Counted from the first letter of the stretch, positions 8,864-19,149 are shown. The stretch: DNA of 64,000 bases from Lobosporangium transversale (GCF_002105155.1 NW_019029023.1:1-64000); one strand, 5' to 3'. Notes: generated by a model from the sequence alone, not told the origin. Numbers and translations are program-made.

Positions 8864-10466
8864 TAGTGCGTGCCAAAACTGATGCAATAAATTGCATTTT
8901 TCAACATTCATTCCTCATTCTCCTTCTTCCTCTTTATGATCTTCCCTGCCACCACCGTTTCTCATTCTCATTTGTCTCACCTCCATGGAGTCTCATCGTC
9001 ATCGCCATCAGTGGCCTAATTAGCATTTAATTGCAATTTGCTTTCAGCATCTCATTGCATCTATTATGGCAATTAACAACTTCTTGTTTTTATTTATTCC
9101 TGTTACTTCTCCTTTCCCCTAACGATGTTCCCTCCTTTAGCCTTATATAACTCCCTCATCCTCTTCGGCACACCGCAGTATAGTTTGTGTAAGAATTCAG
9201 GAGGGATATGTGTCCATACGTCTTGGACTCTCTCCCAGAGATCCTCCATATTCTTTGCCTTGTCTGGATAATGATCCAACTGCACCTTCATGTATGCCCA
9301 TATGTTTTCTATTGGGTTGATGTCAGGAGAGTTTGCTGGCCATTCCATGAGAGGTATCTTAGACTTTTGGATATAGGTCATTGCTATTCTTCCGGTATGA
9401 ATCCTAGCATTGTCCTGCTGAAATATAAATTTGTCCTTATCCATCAAGTAGTAATCCCTGGACTTAAAGATATAATCCTTGAGAACGTCGACGTATGTTA
9501 CCGAATCCACCTTCTCTTGGAGCCAGCAGCCATCGCCTGGTCCGTAGTAAGTTATACAACCCCAGAACATCATTTTGCCCCCACCGCCTTGCCTTGTCTT
9601 TTTGATATGATGTGCTCGTAGAGTTTTATCCCATCGATGCTTGTAGTAGTACTTTCTTCCGCAGGACCCAACTCTGCTAAAGATGGTCTCATCTGAGAAC
9701 ATGACGTTCTTCCAGTCTTCTAGAGTCCAGTCCAAGTGATCCTTTGCAAAATTATATCGAGCATAGATTTGCTTCTTCGTCAGATCAGGCTACTTCTGTT
9801 TTACATATGCCCCCATATCATCCTGCATAAGGAACCTCCTGATGCTCGATTTACTAACCTGCACTCCTTCCCTCAATTGAACAAGTTGTTGGCCATCTTT
9901 TAGGGTCTCCAATACACCCATGTCAAAAAATCTTGATAAAAGCTGTTTCGTTTTCTTAGTAACTTTGCAGGGTCGGCCCCCTCTCAGCACTGGAATACTT
10001 TCTTTGCCTCTTTTCCTAATCCTTTGAGCTGAGGTAACAGATATCCCTAAACTCTTTGACACTTCTCTGGAAGACTTTCCCTGATGAAGTAGAGCAGTTG
10101 CATTTTGGATAGTTGATTTGGATAATGATTTCATGTTATGATAAAGATATGGCAGATATGTAGAGTGTCGCTTGGTGTATCAGTGATGATGGTGCTATAA
10201 AGAAAGAATAAAGAATAAGAAAGAAGTAAGGGATGGACAAACCTGAGATGTACTTTTTACCAAAACTGATGCAATGAGACATGACTATACAAATGGCGAT
10301 TATTCGCTAATTGCGTCATTGATGAGAACAGCGATGACAGTCTACGAAGGTGAGACAAATGAGAATGAGAAGCGGTGATGGTAGGGAAGATCATTAGAAA
10401 GGAAAAGGAGAATGAGGAATGAATGTTAAAAAATGCAAATTATTGCATCAGTTTTGGCACGCACCA
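8864..10466 (-). mobile_element. Tc1/mariner element D, complete ends
   Basis: Ends read TAGTGCGTGCC on the left and, reverse-complemented, TGGTGCGTGCC on the right; the inverted match continues inward through a CAAAACTGATGCAAT-type stretch. TA dinucleotides flank both ends (8862-8863, 10467-10468). The length is 1603 bp. The left flank is the B LTR, the right flank an inverted B pol, so it sits at a rearrangement junction. Confidence 0.88.
9103..10134 (-). pseudogene. Tc1-like DD34E transposase (element D) with one nonsense codon
   Basis: A single frame of 343 codons from ATG 10134 to stop at 9103, broken once by TAG at 9790-9792. The N-terminal half has the helix-turn-helix (SREVSKSLGISVTSAQRI). 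The C-terminal half has FSDE, QQDN and NPIE with 34 residues between the last two acids. The nonsense codon lies between DNA-binding and catalytic domains. A C-terminal fragment of a sister copy is at 21214-21534. Confidence 0.88.
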
Positions 10467-11521
10467 TATTATCTTGTTTTTCTTGAAGCCTCAAAGACGG
10501 CAAGCGCCTCTTTAGCGTTTGTGAGCGAAGATTTTGTTTCCCAAGTGGCTTCATCTAATGGATAGCCTTTCCAAAGAACGAGCCACTTAGGAGTTTTGCC
10601 AAACATTTTGAAGTCAATGATTTTGTCGACTTCATACTCCTCTTCTCCATCTACAAGCTCGGGGGCAGGGCGTGGTGGTGAGCGGTCGCCGAATTCACGA
10701 GGTGACTCAATATAGGGGCGAAGCAGATCGGCATTAAAGACTGGATGCTGATGCATGTCAGGCGGTAGTTCCAGCTTGTAGGCATTTTCATTGACCTTCG
10801 AAATGATCTTGTAAGGGCCTATGTACTCAGGTTCCAGTTTCTGCGACGGCCTATTTTTATGTCCCGCGACAGAGATGTTTTCCGAGCTTAAGAGCACCAT
10901 GTCACCCACAGCAAACGTAGCAGGCCTGCGAGTTTTGTCCGCTTGGGCCTTTTGCCTATTCTGCGCTTCGATGATGGCATCTTGAGCTAGCGCCAAATTC
11001 ATCGACTGGGTTCGAACAAAATCACTGACAGCCGGAACATTGGTATCAGGTGGCTTTAAAAGAGATCCAGGGACTAGTGGATGGTGACCATAGTTCAGAA
11101 AGAATGGGGAGAAGCCTGTCGTAGGATTGACAGAGTTGTTGTATGCGAACTCCATCATAGGCAGTAAAAGATCCCAGTCGTTTTGCTTGTACGATATGTA
11201 AGAGCGGAGCATTTCTTCTAATGTTCTGTTGGCGCGCTCTGTTTGTCCGTCTGACTGTGGATGGAAGGCAGTAGACATGTTAAGTTTAGTGCCCATGAGC
11301 TTCATCAACGTTGTCCAGAACTTGCCGGTGAAACGTGAATCTCTGTCTGACACAATTGTCCGAGGCATGCCGTGCAGTCTAAAAACATTGTCGAAAAAGA
11401 GTCGTGCAACATCAGAGGCAGTGTCGGTAGTTCGGCTAGCGCAGAAATGAACTTGCTTGGACAGTTTGTCCACAAAGACCGTGATCGCGTCAAAACCTCT
11501 GGCTGTCTTCGGAAGCCTGAC
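10467..11521 (-). pseudogene. Inverted fragment of element B pol (integrase and chromodomain)
   Basis: Reverse complement of 7701-8755 without gaps and with very few substitutions. The encoded protein runs from the integrase core to the chromodomain and its stop; one visible residue change is Ala to Thr in the chromodomain tail. The first integrase Asp is lost. It is bounded on one side by the TA target of Tc1 element D and on the other by the LTR of element C, which shows C arrived later. Confidence 0.9.
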
Positions 11522-12150
11522 TGTCACGAACAGCAAGCAATGTCTAGCTCATGAATTGATGAATGACTTTTGTCTGATTCGAATCTGAAAAAGATCACGT
11601 GTGCTTGATTAATTTGTTCCGCTCATTTCCTTCACTCATTCCTCCATGCATAGTTTGCCTGTCAAGCCAAGTCGCGTCTCCTAGTTTTCTAGCTCCGTGA
11701 ATAGCTCCAAGGATTCTAGAAGAGCTATAAACCAATAACCAAGACTTATAGTGCCAAGGAACCTTGAAATAAGATTGCACCAGATATCTTCCTCGGATCC
11801 TGTGTATTAAGTTAACTCAACACTTGGAGTTCCGCATATGGTAAAAGTCCTTAGGAAGCAGTGCTCCTATTCGGTTTAAAATTTTGTCAATTGATATTTA
11901 TTTTTTTAATCTGAAACATCATAATTGACAAAATTTTAAACCGAATAGGAGCACTGTTAGGAAGTATTTGAGTAAGCTTTATTTAGAGTTCTTGAAGCGC
12001 GTCTCCGCTTCAGTCAAACAAGTATAAATATGATAGATTTGTAACATAGTAAACCTCAGTCTGCAATAAAACTATTCTTGAATCTCCTAAGTTCATTCTT
12101 GTTCCTAAATCACTTACCTTCTCTTGCAATCGTCCTGTCAGTCCTCGACA
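11522..12150 (+). repeat. 5' LTR of element C
   Basis: 629 bp from TGTCACGAAC to CCTCGACA. The TATA box is at 12023-12030, an AATAAA follows about 40 bp later, and an embedded hAT-like MITE lies at 11859-11956. No TGG-type primer site follows (the internal region starts TTGCAGACTC), so priming may be by another tRNA region or by self-priming. Confidence 0.88.
11859..11956. mobile_element. hAT-like MITE inside the LTR, copy 2
   Basis: Same insertion as 163-260, flanked by ttaggaag at 11851-11858 and 11957-11964. It was replicated as part of the LTR rather than by an independent jump. Confidence 0.88.
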
Positions 12151-12263
12151 TTGCAGACTCTACACAATCCTTGTCTTGTCTCCCCCTAGTTCTCAATAAA
12201 AATATTTCCTTTTTCTTGTCCACTGTTTAACTACACCTTTCCTTGTCCCTTACCTGTTCCACC

Positions 12264-13424
12264 ATGTCACAGAACCCCCATCCAGAGATCTATACTCCGC
12301 GAGCCCTCGAAGAGCTTGCTCAAGACCTTAACGTGGATCCTCGCCAAGTTCTAGCACACCTGCAATCCCACGCTGAGGCCGTTAGCGGCATGCAACAGCA
12401 AATCCAGAATATCCAAGGCATAATGAAGCAACAACATGCACAACTAAATAGCAATCCTGATCCTGCAGGGCTAATCACCCTCCGTAGTGCCATTGAAGCT
12501 CTTGCAGCACAACACCAAGAACAAAGGAGCATGCAGCGCACCTTTGAACGGGACATGCAGTCCATCTTAAATCGCCTTGCCAACCGGGCCACCGCCCCCG
12601 CTGTACGAACTGCTGTTCCACAGCCTATCGCCTCTAAATTCAAGGGCAACAGTGAGGAGCTGTCTCTTTCCGACTTCCGTGCCCGCCTCCAAGTTGTTTT
12701 TGCCCGCTTCCCCGATGCCTTGTCCAGCGATGAGGACAAAATCAATTATTCCCTCCAGTGCCTAGATGGCGACGCATCTCGGCACTTCGCTCCATACATC
12801 AATGGAGAACTTGAGGATGTCTCTGGTGTCTTGACTTCGTATGAAGTATTCATCGAAACCCTTGAAGAATTCTTTGGTGATCATCTTGAACAAGAAGACG
12901 TCGAGCACCAGCTATCCTGTATCCGCCAGTCAGGTTCCATGATCGAGTACGTGACAGAGTTCCGCCGCCTTGCTGCCCGCAGTGGTTGGAATGACCGAGC
13001 TCTCAAAGCTCGCTTCAAGAAAGGTCTGTCGAGCGAAATCCATGGCCTCCTGTTACCCCAATGGTCCAAGTTTAAGACTGTGCACGAGGTACAGACCGCT
13101 GCGATCGATGCGTATAGAAATCTGTCCTCGCATCGTCGTCAGCGACCTCGTTTTGATTCCTTCAAGTCTCAACATCAACCTGCTCGTCGCCCTCCCCCAG
13201 CGACTACTTCTGCTACAACAACCTCCTCCTCAGCTCCATCTATGGCAATGGATGTAGATGCTATGCGCGCTCGGCGCCTCACACCCGAAGAAAAGAAGCG
13301 CCGCAGAGATATGGGTCTTTGCCTGTACTGTGGGGGCGCTAACCACATTGCCCTGAATTGCCCTACCAAGAAAACCATCCATGCTTCGGTTGTTGAAGCC
13401 GAATCGGGAAACGACTCTGCCTAG
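12264..13424 (+). CDS. Gag of chromovirus C
   Basis: A 386-residue capsid-nucleocapsid protein from the ATG at 12264 (context ACCATGTC) to TAG 13422-13424. A glutamine-rich coiled-coil-like N-terminus is followed by the retrotransposon gag core (SDFRARLQVVFARFP, IEYVTEFRRLAARSGW) and a CCHC knuckle CLYCGGANHIALNC near the end. The frame is intact. The last 28 bases overlap the protease frame, which lies at -1 and is reached at a slippery heptamer. Confidence 0.9.
   Translation: MSQNPHPEIYTPRALEELAQDLNVDPRQVLAHLQSHAEAVSGMQQQIQNIQGIMKQQHAQLNSNPDPAGLITLRSAIEALAAQHQEQRSMQRTFERDMQSILNRLANRATAPAVRTAVPQPIASKFKGNSEELSLSDFRARLQVVFARFPDALSSDEDKINYSLQCLDGDASRHFAPYINGELEDVSGVLTSYEVFIETLEEFFGDHLEQEDVEHQLSCIRQSGSMIEYVTEFRRLAARSGWNDRALKARFKKGLSSEIHGLLLPQWSKFKTVHEVQTAAIDAYRNLSSHRRQRPRFDSFKSQHQPARRPPPATTSATTTSSSAPSMAMDVDAMRARRLTPEEKKRRRDMGLCLYCGGANHIALNCPTKKTIHASVVEAESGNDSA
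13406..13412 (+). promoter_or_regulatory. Candidate -1 ribosomal frameshift site, gag/pro of element C
   Basis: The heptamer G GGA AAC in the gag frame (TCG GGA AAC), nine bases before the gag stop. The -1 frame is open from 13397 through the protease. GGGAAAC is a known slippery sequence class. The same SG(K/N)-coding context occurs in element B. Confidence 0.75.
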
Positions 13425-13453
13425 GCTCCGACGAGGAATGGATCCTAGGAAAT

Positions 13454-14119
13454 ATGCTCACTACTTCCTCGCCCTCAAGACCTAGAATCTGCCTCCTAGT
13501 TAATATAACCTTGTCCCTGCCTAGCCAACCCCCTGTCCAAACCAAAGCTCTCATCGACTCTGGGGCGCAAGCTTCTTTCATCGATGTGAGCCTCGTCACG
13601 AAACATAACCTCATCACTGTCCCCTTGTCCACTCCCCTTCGTCTCAACATGGCTGATGGTCAGGCCAGCCTTCACGGCCTTGTCACCCATCATGCCCCTG
13701 TCTCCCTAGCCATAGAAAATCATCGTGAAAATTTGTCATTGAACGTCACTAGTATCCAGCACCCAGTCATCCTTGGTATCGATTGGCTTGAAAAGCACAA
13801 CCCTGCCATAAACTGGAAAAGGCGACTAGTTTCTTTCTCCGATGACTTCTGCAATAAAACCTGTTTTGAACAGTATCCTGTCGTGTCTTGTGAAACAATC
13901 TTGTCTAGCTTTCTTGCTTCTAGTTTCGTCCCTAGTCTTGCTCCTAGTCTTGATCTTGAAAATAATATATCTGTTAATGAGTATTATCTCTGTCAATTAC
14001 TCTCAGAATATCTTGAGGACCTATGTCCTACCCAGTCCTTGATCTCTGTTCCTGACCTCTCTTGTTTTTCTCTATCCCTGAATTCCAGCACCTCTGAACC
14101 TTGCCCTGTAACACTCTGA
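13454..14119 (+). CDS. Protease region of chromovirus C pol
   Basis: An aspartic protease of the retropepsin type: LIDSGAQASF gives the D-S-G active site and VILGIDWLEKHNP the conserved second half. The first ATG is 13454, but the frame is open from 13397 and is probably entered by -1 frameshift from gag. It ends in TGA at 14117-14119, and RT continues in the +1 frame, with only eight bases (14112-14119) shared. In element B the same boundary is in one frame, so this is most simply a one-base frameshift mutation; a programmed +1 shift at the TGA is the alternative. Confidence 0.82.
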   Translation: MLTTSSPSRPRICLLVNITLSLPSQPPVQTKALIDSGAQASFIDVSLVTKHNLITVPLSTPLRLNMADGQASLHGLVTHHAPVSLAIENHRENLSLNVTSIQHPVILGIDWLEKHNPAINWKRRLVSFSDDFCNKTCFEQYPVVSCETILSSFLASSFVPSLAPSLDLENNISVNEYYLCQLLSEYLEDLCPTQSLISVPDLSCFSLSLNSSTSEPCPVTL

Positions 14120-17078
14120 ATCTTTGCCCCCAACCTATTCTGAGTTCGCACCACTTTTCAAAGAAAAAGAACTTGGAACTCTGCCTCCTCATAGACCCTT
14201 TGACCATGCTATCTCTCTTGAACCTGATTCCAAAATTCCATTTGGCCCCTTGTATACTTTGTCACATACTGAACTCGAAGCCCTTAAAGAATACCTTGAT
14301 GATAATCTGAAAAGAGGATTTATCCGAAGGTCAGAATCCCCTGCCGGCGCTCCTGTCCTATTTGTTCCAAAAAAAGATGGCAAACTCAGACTTTGTGTCG
14401 ATTATCGAGCCCTCAACAAAATAACAATCAAGAACCGCTGCCCCCTACCCTTAATATCAGAGACCTTGGACCGACTACGGTTAGCACTCATTTTCACCAA
14501 GTTAGACCTCAAGGGCGCCTACAATCTTGTTCGTATAGCTAAGGGTGACGAATGGAAAACCGCCTTTCGCACTCGGTATGGCCATTTCGAGTACCTTGTG
14601 ATGCCTTTCGGGCTCACCAATGCCCCAGCCACCTTTCAAGCCTTTCTCAACGAGGTCCTTCGTAGCTGCCTTGATACCTTCGTCGTCATCTATTTGGACG
14701 ATATCCTGATTTATTCCAACAACGATGAGGAACACGTCCACCATGTGCGTAAGGTCTTGCAATTACTTATGGATGCTGACCTCCAAGTCAATTTGGAAAA
14801 ATGCCAGTTCCATGTTACCACCGTTGAGTTTCTCGGTTACGTGATCTCTCCTACTGGCATCTCCATGGACCCTGCCAAGGTTAAGGCTATCACATCATGG
14901 CCTACCCCTGCATCTGTGCGCGACATCCAAGTGTTCTTGGGCTTTGCCAACTTCTACCGTCGCTTCATCAAGAATTTCTCCAATGTAGTTTCGCCTATCA
15001 CAAGCCTCCTTAAAAAAGATGTGCCCTTTGTCTGGGGTCCTCCTGCTCAAAAGGCTTTTGACGAGCTTCGAAGGGTTTTCACTACCGAGCCAGTCCTGTC
15101 TCACTACAACCCAGAAAAACCATGCTTTCTCGAGCCCGATGCTTCTAAGCACGCTTTGGGCGCTGTCTGTAGCCAGGCGGACGACAAAGGAGTGTTGCGG
15201 CCTCTTGCTTACTATTCTCGCTCTCTGACGCCCCCTGAGCGAAAGTACCATGTCCATGATACTGAACTCCTAGCCGCTGTAGAGGGTCTGGAACAATTCC
15301 GCCACTACTTCGCGTACTCTCAGTTCCCTGCCACCATCCTAACTGATCATAAGAACCTCGAGTACTTTTCTGAAAAACGTTCCCTAAGTTCTCGTCAAGT
15401 ACGCTACGCCGAACGTCTATCCAAGTTCAAGTTCCGCGTGGTCTATCGCCCTGGCATTCTCAATGGTGCTGCTGATGCCCTCTCTCGCATGCACCCTCCT
15501 GAAGGGGGGGAAGACGCTGTCCATGACGCGATCCTGCCCAAACTAGAACCATGGGACACAAAATTATTAGCCGTAGCCACACATCAAGAATCAAGCAGTA
15601 ACGACATCACTGCAAGAATCAAAGAATCCTACCTTCAAGACGAAACAACAGCTGCTATATTCCACAGCCTACACCAAAAGCCAGAGTCCTACCCAGAGCA
15701 TACTATCGAGGATGGTCTGCTATACCATAAGGGCCGCATCGTCGTGCCCGCCAATGACCGCATCAAGCTGGATATCCTTCGTCACTGTCATGACACCATC
15801 ATCACGGGTCACTTTGGAGTTCATAAGACCTTCGAGCTTGTAGCACGCACCTATCATTGGCCAAAGTTGCGTCAGTTCGTCAAGAAGTTTATCCTTACAT
15901 GTGACATTTGTCAGCGCAATAAGACCACTCACCATAAGCCATATGGCTTGTTGCAATCCTTGCCTGTACCCGAGACACCATGGTCCTCCATTTCCATGGA
16001 CTTTATCACTCAACTGCCACCCTCTGAGGACAAGACTGCTATCCTAGTTGTCGTAGACAGATTCACCAAGATGGCGCACTTTATCCCATCAACAGACAAT
16101 ATCGACGCCGCAGGATTAGCCACTTTGTTCCTACATCGTATCGTAGCTGTCCATGGTCTCCCTGATGATATCATCACTGACCGTGGATCCCTGTTCACCG
16201 CACAATTCACTCGAGACTTCCTTCAAGGCCTAGGTGTGACTCAGAATCTTGCTACAGCATTCCATCAACAGACTGATGGTCAAACCGAAAGGACAAATGC
16301 TACTCTGGAACAATATCTACGTTGCTTTCTGAATTATCAGCAGGACAACTGGGTTGGTCTGCTCCCTATGGCAGAATTCTGTTACAACAACACTGTCCAC
16401 TCATCCACCAACCAGACGCCATTCTTCGCGCATCAAGGGTATCACCCAAAATTCAGTTTCGTAATCCCGAGGGTTGCTGCCAGTAGTCCTAGTGCTAAAA
16501 ATCGTCTACAAGTTTTGAAAGACGTTCAAGAAGACCTTCAGTTTTATATTCGTGAAGCCCAAGAATCGCAAGAGCGTAATTACAACCAACATGCTCAGCC
16601 ACAGCCATCATTCTCACCTGGCGACATGGTGTGGTTGTCAAGAGCCAATATAAAGACTGCCAGGCCCTCCGATAAACTCGATGCTAAACGACTTGGGCCT
16701 TTCGAGATAGTTGAAGCCGTTGGAACGCGCTCGTTCCGACTTAAACTGCCAAAAGAACTTTCACGACTTCACCCTGTTTTCCATGTCTCCCTGCTTGAGC
16801 CCTACCATGCTAATTCCATCCCGGGTCGTGTCGCTCCACCGCCTCCTGCGGTTGAGATCGATGGCGAAGACGAATACGAGGTCGAAGAAATCTTGTCATC
16901 AGAATTTAAGAATCGACGCTTCCGTTACCTAGTCAAGTGGATTGGTTATGATGAGCCTACCAAAGAACCTCCTAAAAATCTCGAGAATAGTCAAGACCTT
17001 GTTCATGACTTCCATGAACGTTACCCACACTTACCTCGGCCACCTGGGTATTCGCCGCGATCAGGAGATCGCTCATAA
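14112..17078 (+). CDS. RT-RNase H-integrase-chromodomain of chromovirus C
   Basis: Intact frame of 988 codons from 14112, with no ATG start of its own nearby; the first in-frame TTG is 14124. RT fingers (GAPVLFVPKKDGKLRLCVDYRALNK, in part) and YLDD lie at about 190 from 14124. RNase H (EPDAS rather than ETDAS), the integrase zinc region (HDTIITGHFGVHK, CDICQRNK), core SMDFI, ITDRGS and DGQTERTN, and a chromodomain follow. The chromodomain reads YDEPTKEPPKNL, where most relatives have TWEP, so an aromatic cage residue is changed. Confidence 0.88.
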   Translation, partial: HSESLPPTYSEFAPLFKEKELGTLPPHRPFDHAISLEPDSKIPFGPLYTLSHTELEALKEYLDDNLKRGFIRRSESPAGAPVLFVPKKDGKLRLCVDYRALNKITIKNRCPLPLISETLDRLRLALIFTKLDLKGAYNLVRIAKGDEWKTAFRTRYGHFEYLVMPFGLTNAPATFQAFLNEVLRSCLDTFVVIYLDDILIYSNNDEEHVHHVRKVLQLLMDADLQVNLEKCQFHVTTVEFLGYVISPTGISMDPAKVKAITSWPTPASVRDIQVFLGFANFYRRFIKNFSNVVSPITSLLKKDVPFVWGPPAQKAFDELRRVFTTEPVLSHYNPEKPCFLEPDASKHALGAVCSQADDKGVLRPLAYYSRSLTPPERKYHVHDTELLAAVEGLEQFRHYFAYSQFPATILTDHKNLEYFSEKRSLSSRQVRYAERLSKFKFRVVYRPGILNGAADALSRMHPPEGGEDAVHDAILPKLEPWDTKLLAVATHQESSSNDITARIKESYLQDETTAAIFHSLHQKPESYPEHTIEDGLLYHKGRIVVPANDRIKLDILRHCHDTIITGHFGVHKTFELVARTYHWPKLRQFVKKFILTCDICQRNKTTHHKPYGLLQSLPVPETPWSSISMDFITQLPPSEDKTAILVVVDRFTKMAHFIPSTDNIDAAGLATLFLHRIVAVHGLPDDIITDRGSLFTAQFTRDFLQGLGVTQNLATAFHQQTDGQTERTNATLEQYLRCFLNYQQDNWVGLLPMAEFCYNNTVHSSTNQTPFFAHQGYHPKFSFVIPRVAASSPSAKNRLQVLKDVQEDLQFYIREAQESQERNYNQHAQPQPSFSPGDMVWLSRANIKTARPSDKLDAKRLGPFEIVEAVGTRSFRLKLPKELSRLHPVFHVSLLEPYHANSIPGRVAPPPPAVEIDGEDEYEVEEILSSEFKNRRFRYLVKWIGYDEPTKEPPKNLENSQDLVHDFHERYPHLPRPPGYSPRSGDRS

Positions 17079-17088
17079 GAGGAGGGAT

Positions 17089-17416
17089 TGTCACGAACAG
17101 CAAGCAATGTCTAGCTCATGAATTGATGAATGACTTTTGTCTGATTCGAATCTGAAAAAGATCACGTGTGCTTGATTAATTTGTTCCGCTCATTTCCTTC
17201 ACTCATTCCTCCATGCATAGTTTGCCTGTCAAGCCAAGTCGCGTCTCCTAGTTTTCTAGCTCCGTGAATAGCTCCAAGGATTCTAGAAGAGCTATAAACC
17301 AATAACCAAGACTTATAGTGCCAAGGAACCTTGAAATAAGATTGCACCAGATATCTTCCTCGGATCCTGTGTATTAAGTTAACTTAATACTTGGAGTTCC
17401 GCATATGGTAAAAGTC
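17089..17416 (+). repeat. 3' LTR of element C, 5' portion
   Basis: Begins TGTCACGAAC directly after the purine tract AAGAGGAGGGA and matches the first about 328 bp of the 5' LTR. It stops matching just where the MITE sits in other LTR copies. Confidence 0.85.
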
Positions 17417-17421
17417 AATGT

Positions 17422-17486
17422 CAGTGCTCCTATTCGGTTTAAAATTTTGTCAATTATACAAAATTTTAAACCGAATAGGAGCACTG
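17422..17486. mobile_element. Short internally deleted hAT-like MITE
   Basis: A 65-bp near-perfect palindrome with the same CAGTGCTCCTATTCGG ends as copy 1 but almost no loop. No clear 8-bp flank is seen, consistent with rearrangement at this junction. Confidence 0.75.
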
Positions 17487-17510
17487 CTCGATTTTCGAAT
17501 AGGAGCCCTG
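17487..17510. mobile_element. Right-end remnant of a CAGGG-type MITE
   Basis: Ends TCGAATAGGAGCCCTG, identical to the right terminus of the MITE at 19004-19112. Only this end is present. Confidence 0.6.
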
Positions 17511-17511
17511 G

Positions 17512-17818
17512 TGCCAAGGAACCTTGAAATAATATTGCACTTAATATCTCCCTTCGATCCTTTGTTTTAAGTTAACTCAGGACTTGAAGTTCGGCATATG
17601 ATAGAAGTCATTTAGAAGTAATTTGAATAAGGCTCTATTTATAGGTTATGGATCGCGTCTCGCTTCTAACTCTCAAACATGGACATCGTAGACTTGTAAG
17701 ATAGAAAACCTCTAACTGCAATGAAACTATTCGTGAGCTATTCTAGTCCTCAAGTTCATTACTATTCTTGTTTTCAACTACTTATCCTTCTGGACAGTAA
17801 TCTTGTCGTCCCTTACAT
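17512..17818 (+). repeat. Diverged LTR relic of family C without the MITE
   Basis: Aligns with 11748-12150 from GTGCCAAGGAACCTTGAAAT to the end, with many substitutions. Where other copies carry the MITE between two ttaggaag repeats, this one has a single tttagaag, an empty site. It is followed by AT-rich repeats. Confidence 0.75.
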
Positions 17819-17819
17819 T

Positions 17820-18345
17820 ATCATTTTACACTAAGTATTTTCCCATAGATATTGAGCACGCTTTACTCCATTTCTATATTAGTTAATCGCATAATAAATT
17901 ATTTCATATCCACACTTAACTATTTCCACTTTAATTTACTTTCAGCCCAACTTATTCCAGCTTCATTTACAGCCAACAAAATTGTTTTCAATTTATTTTA
18001 ATTTGTTACTAACTTAATTTATTTCCATTTTAAATAATTTCATGCTGAATTTATTCACGTTTTAATTTACTCCCGTTTTAGCTTATTTTCTACTTATATA
18101 TTATCCGGACTAATATATTTCCGATTTAGTTTATTTCCAGTATAATTTATTTCTAGTCTAAATTATTTCCGATTTAATTATATGTGTTTTATTTTATTCC
18201 TGTTTTAATTTATTTCCGATTTAATTAATCACTGTTTTATTTTATTCCTGTTTTAAATTATTCCCTATCTAATTTATTTCTGTTTTATTTTATTCCTGTT
18301 TTAATTTATTCCCTATCTAATTTATTTCTGATCATGAAATGTAAT
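17820..18345 (+). repeat. Degenerate AT-rich tandem array, part 1
   Basis: Short imperfect units around TTTAATTTATTTCCG/A recur throughout, with period roughly 14-18 bp and many variants (TTTATTCCTGTTTTAA and similar). No gene is seen. A matching array continues at 19150-19490. Confidence 0.6.
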
Positions 18346-18526
18346 TCCTTTTGAAATGCAGTTCTCATCCTCCATCCTTTTCGTATCAATTTTCTAAATG
18401 TCACGCACCATGCAATGCAGGGATTCTCTTTCTCAGTTACCTCATATTAAATTTCTACGACCTCAGGAACATCGGAATGGTCATTTTTGTAAACAATCGC
18501 CTTCATGCGCCTTTGCATGCTCTCAT
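18346..18526. other. Non-repetitive interval between array and MITE
   Basis: No reading frame or repeat I can support. Confidence 0.5.
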
Positions 18527-18636
18527 CAGGGCTCCTATTCGATAATCGAATAGAATCCGAATGTACTGTAAAATTTTTTTTCACTCCTTTTTTTATATGC
18601 ATTCGAATTTCATTCGATTATCGAATAGGAGCACTG
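18527..18636. mobile_element. hAT-like MITE, CAGGG/CAGTG type
   Basis: 110 bp; left end CAGGGCTCCTATTCG, right end the inverse of CAGTGCTCCTATTCG. Each arm begins with a short palindrome of its own (ATTCGATAATCGAAT). The flanks gctctcat and actctctt agree at six of eight bases. Confidence 0.78.
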
Positions 18637-19003
18637 ACTCTCTTGATGATTTCTCATGACTAAATAGCACCTCAGTATTATAGCGGTCGCTTTTGTAATG
18701 CGGAACATTATTGATGACGCAATAGCTTGGAAATATGCTGGTTGGTGATACAATTTAAAACGGATAATGTGGAGTGCTTTAAAGGTCATCTCTTTCCTTA
18801 GTAAAACAATGAGCTTTTATTCATTATAAAAATGGTAAAAGTAATCATTTAGACTGAACATGATTCAATTGGCTCTTATAGAGCTATGGCGTCATTCAAT
18901 GACACCAATGGAGGGATGCTAAAATGCAAGAGAACCTTCACCAGCAATGGCTTTTCAATGTAACGAGATGAGCATGGTAAATGAATGTCAAAAAGCGTGC
19001 AAT
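18637..19003. other. Interval without recognised features
   Basis: Unique-looking AT-rich sequence between two MITEs; no supported reading frame. Confidence 0.5.
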
Positions 19004-19112
19004 CAGGGCTCCTATTCGAGACCCGAATGAAATTCGAATGCATAAAAGAAAGGGTGAAAAAAATATTTTACAGTGCATTCGAATTCTATTCGAGTCTCGA
19101 ATAGGAGCCCTG
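19004..19112. mobile_element. hAT-like MITE, CAGGG type
   Basis: 109 bp with inverted ends CAGGGCTCCTATTCGAG. The arm palindrome is ATTCGAGACYCGAAT. The flanks cgtgcaat and cgtgcgat agree at seven of eight bases. The core is the inverse of the core at 18527-18636. Confidence 0.82.
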
Positions 19113-19149
19113 CGTGCGATTGGTAGTCATTTTTGCGGTCTACTGTAAT

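Larger units (their letters stand above)
11522..17416 (+). mobile_element. Ty3/gypsy chromovirus C with a frameshift in pol
   Basis: 5' LTR, gag, protease, RT-RNase H-integrase-chromodomain, purine tract and a 3' LTR that matches the 5' LTR as far as about 17416. It belongs to a different lineage from B: its proteins differ throughout and its protease is the usual DSG type. Pol is split by a +1 frame change between protease and RT. The 3' LTR is chimeric, being followed by MITE pieces and a diverged LTR relic. No matching target duplication was found. Confidence 0.88.
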
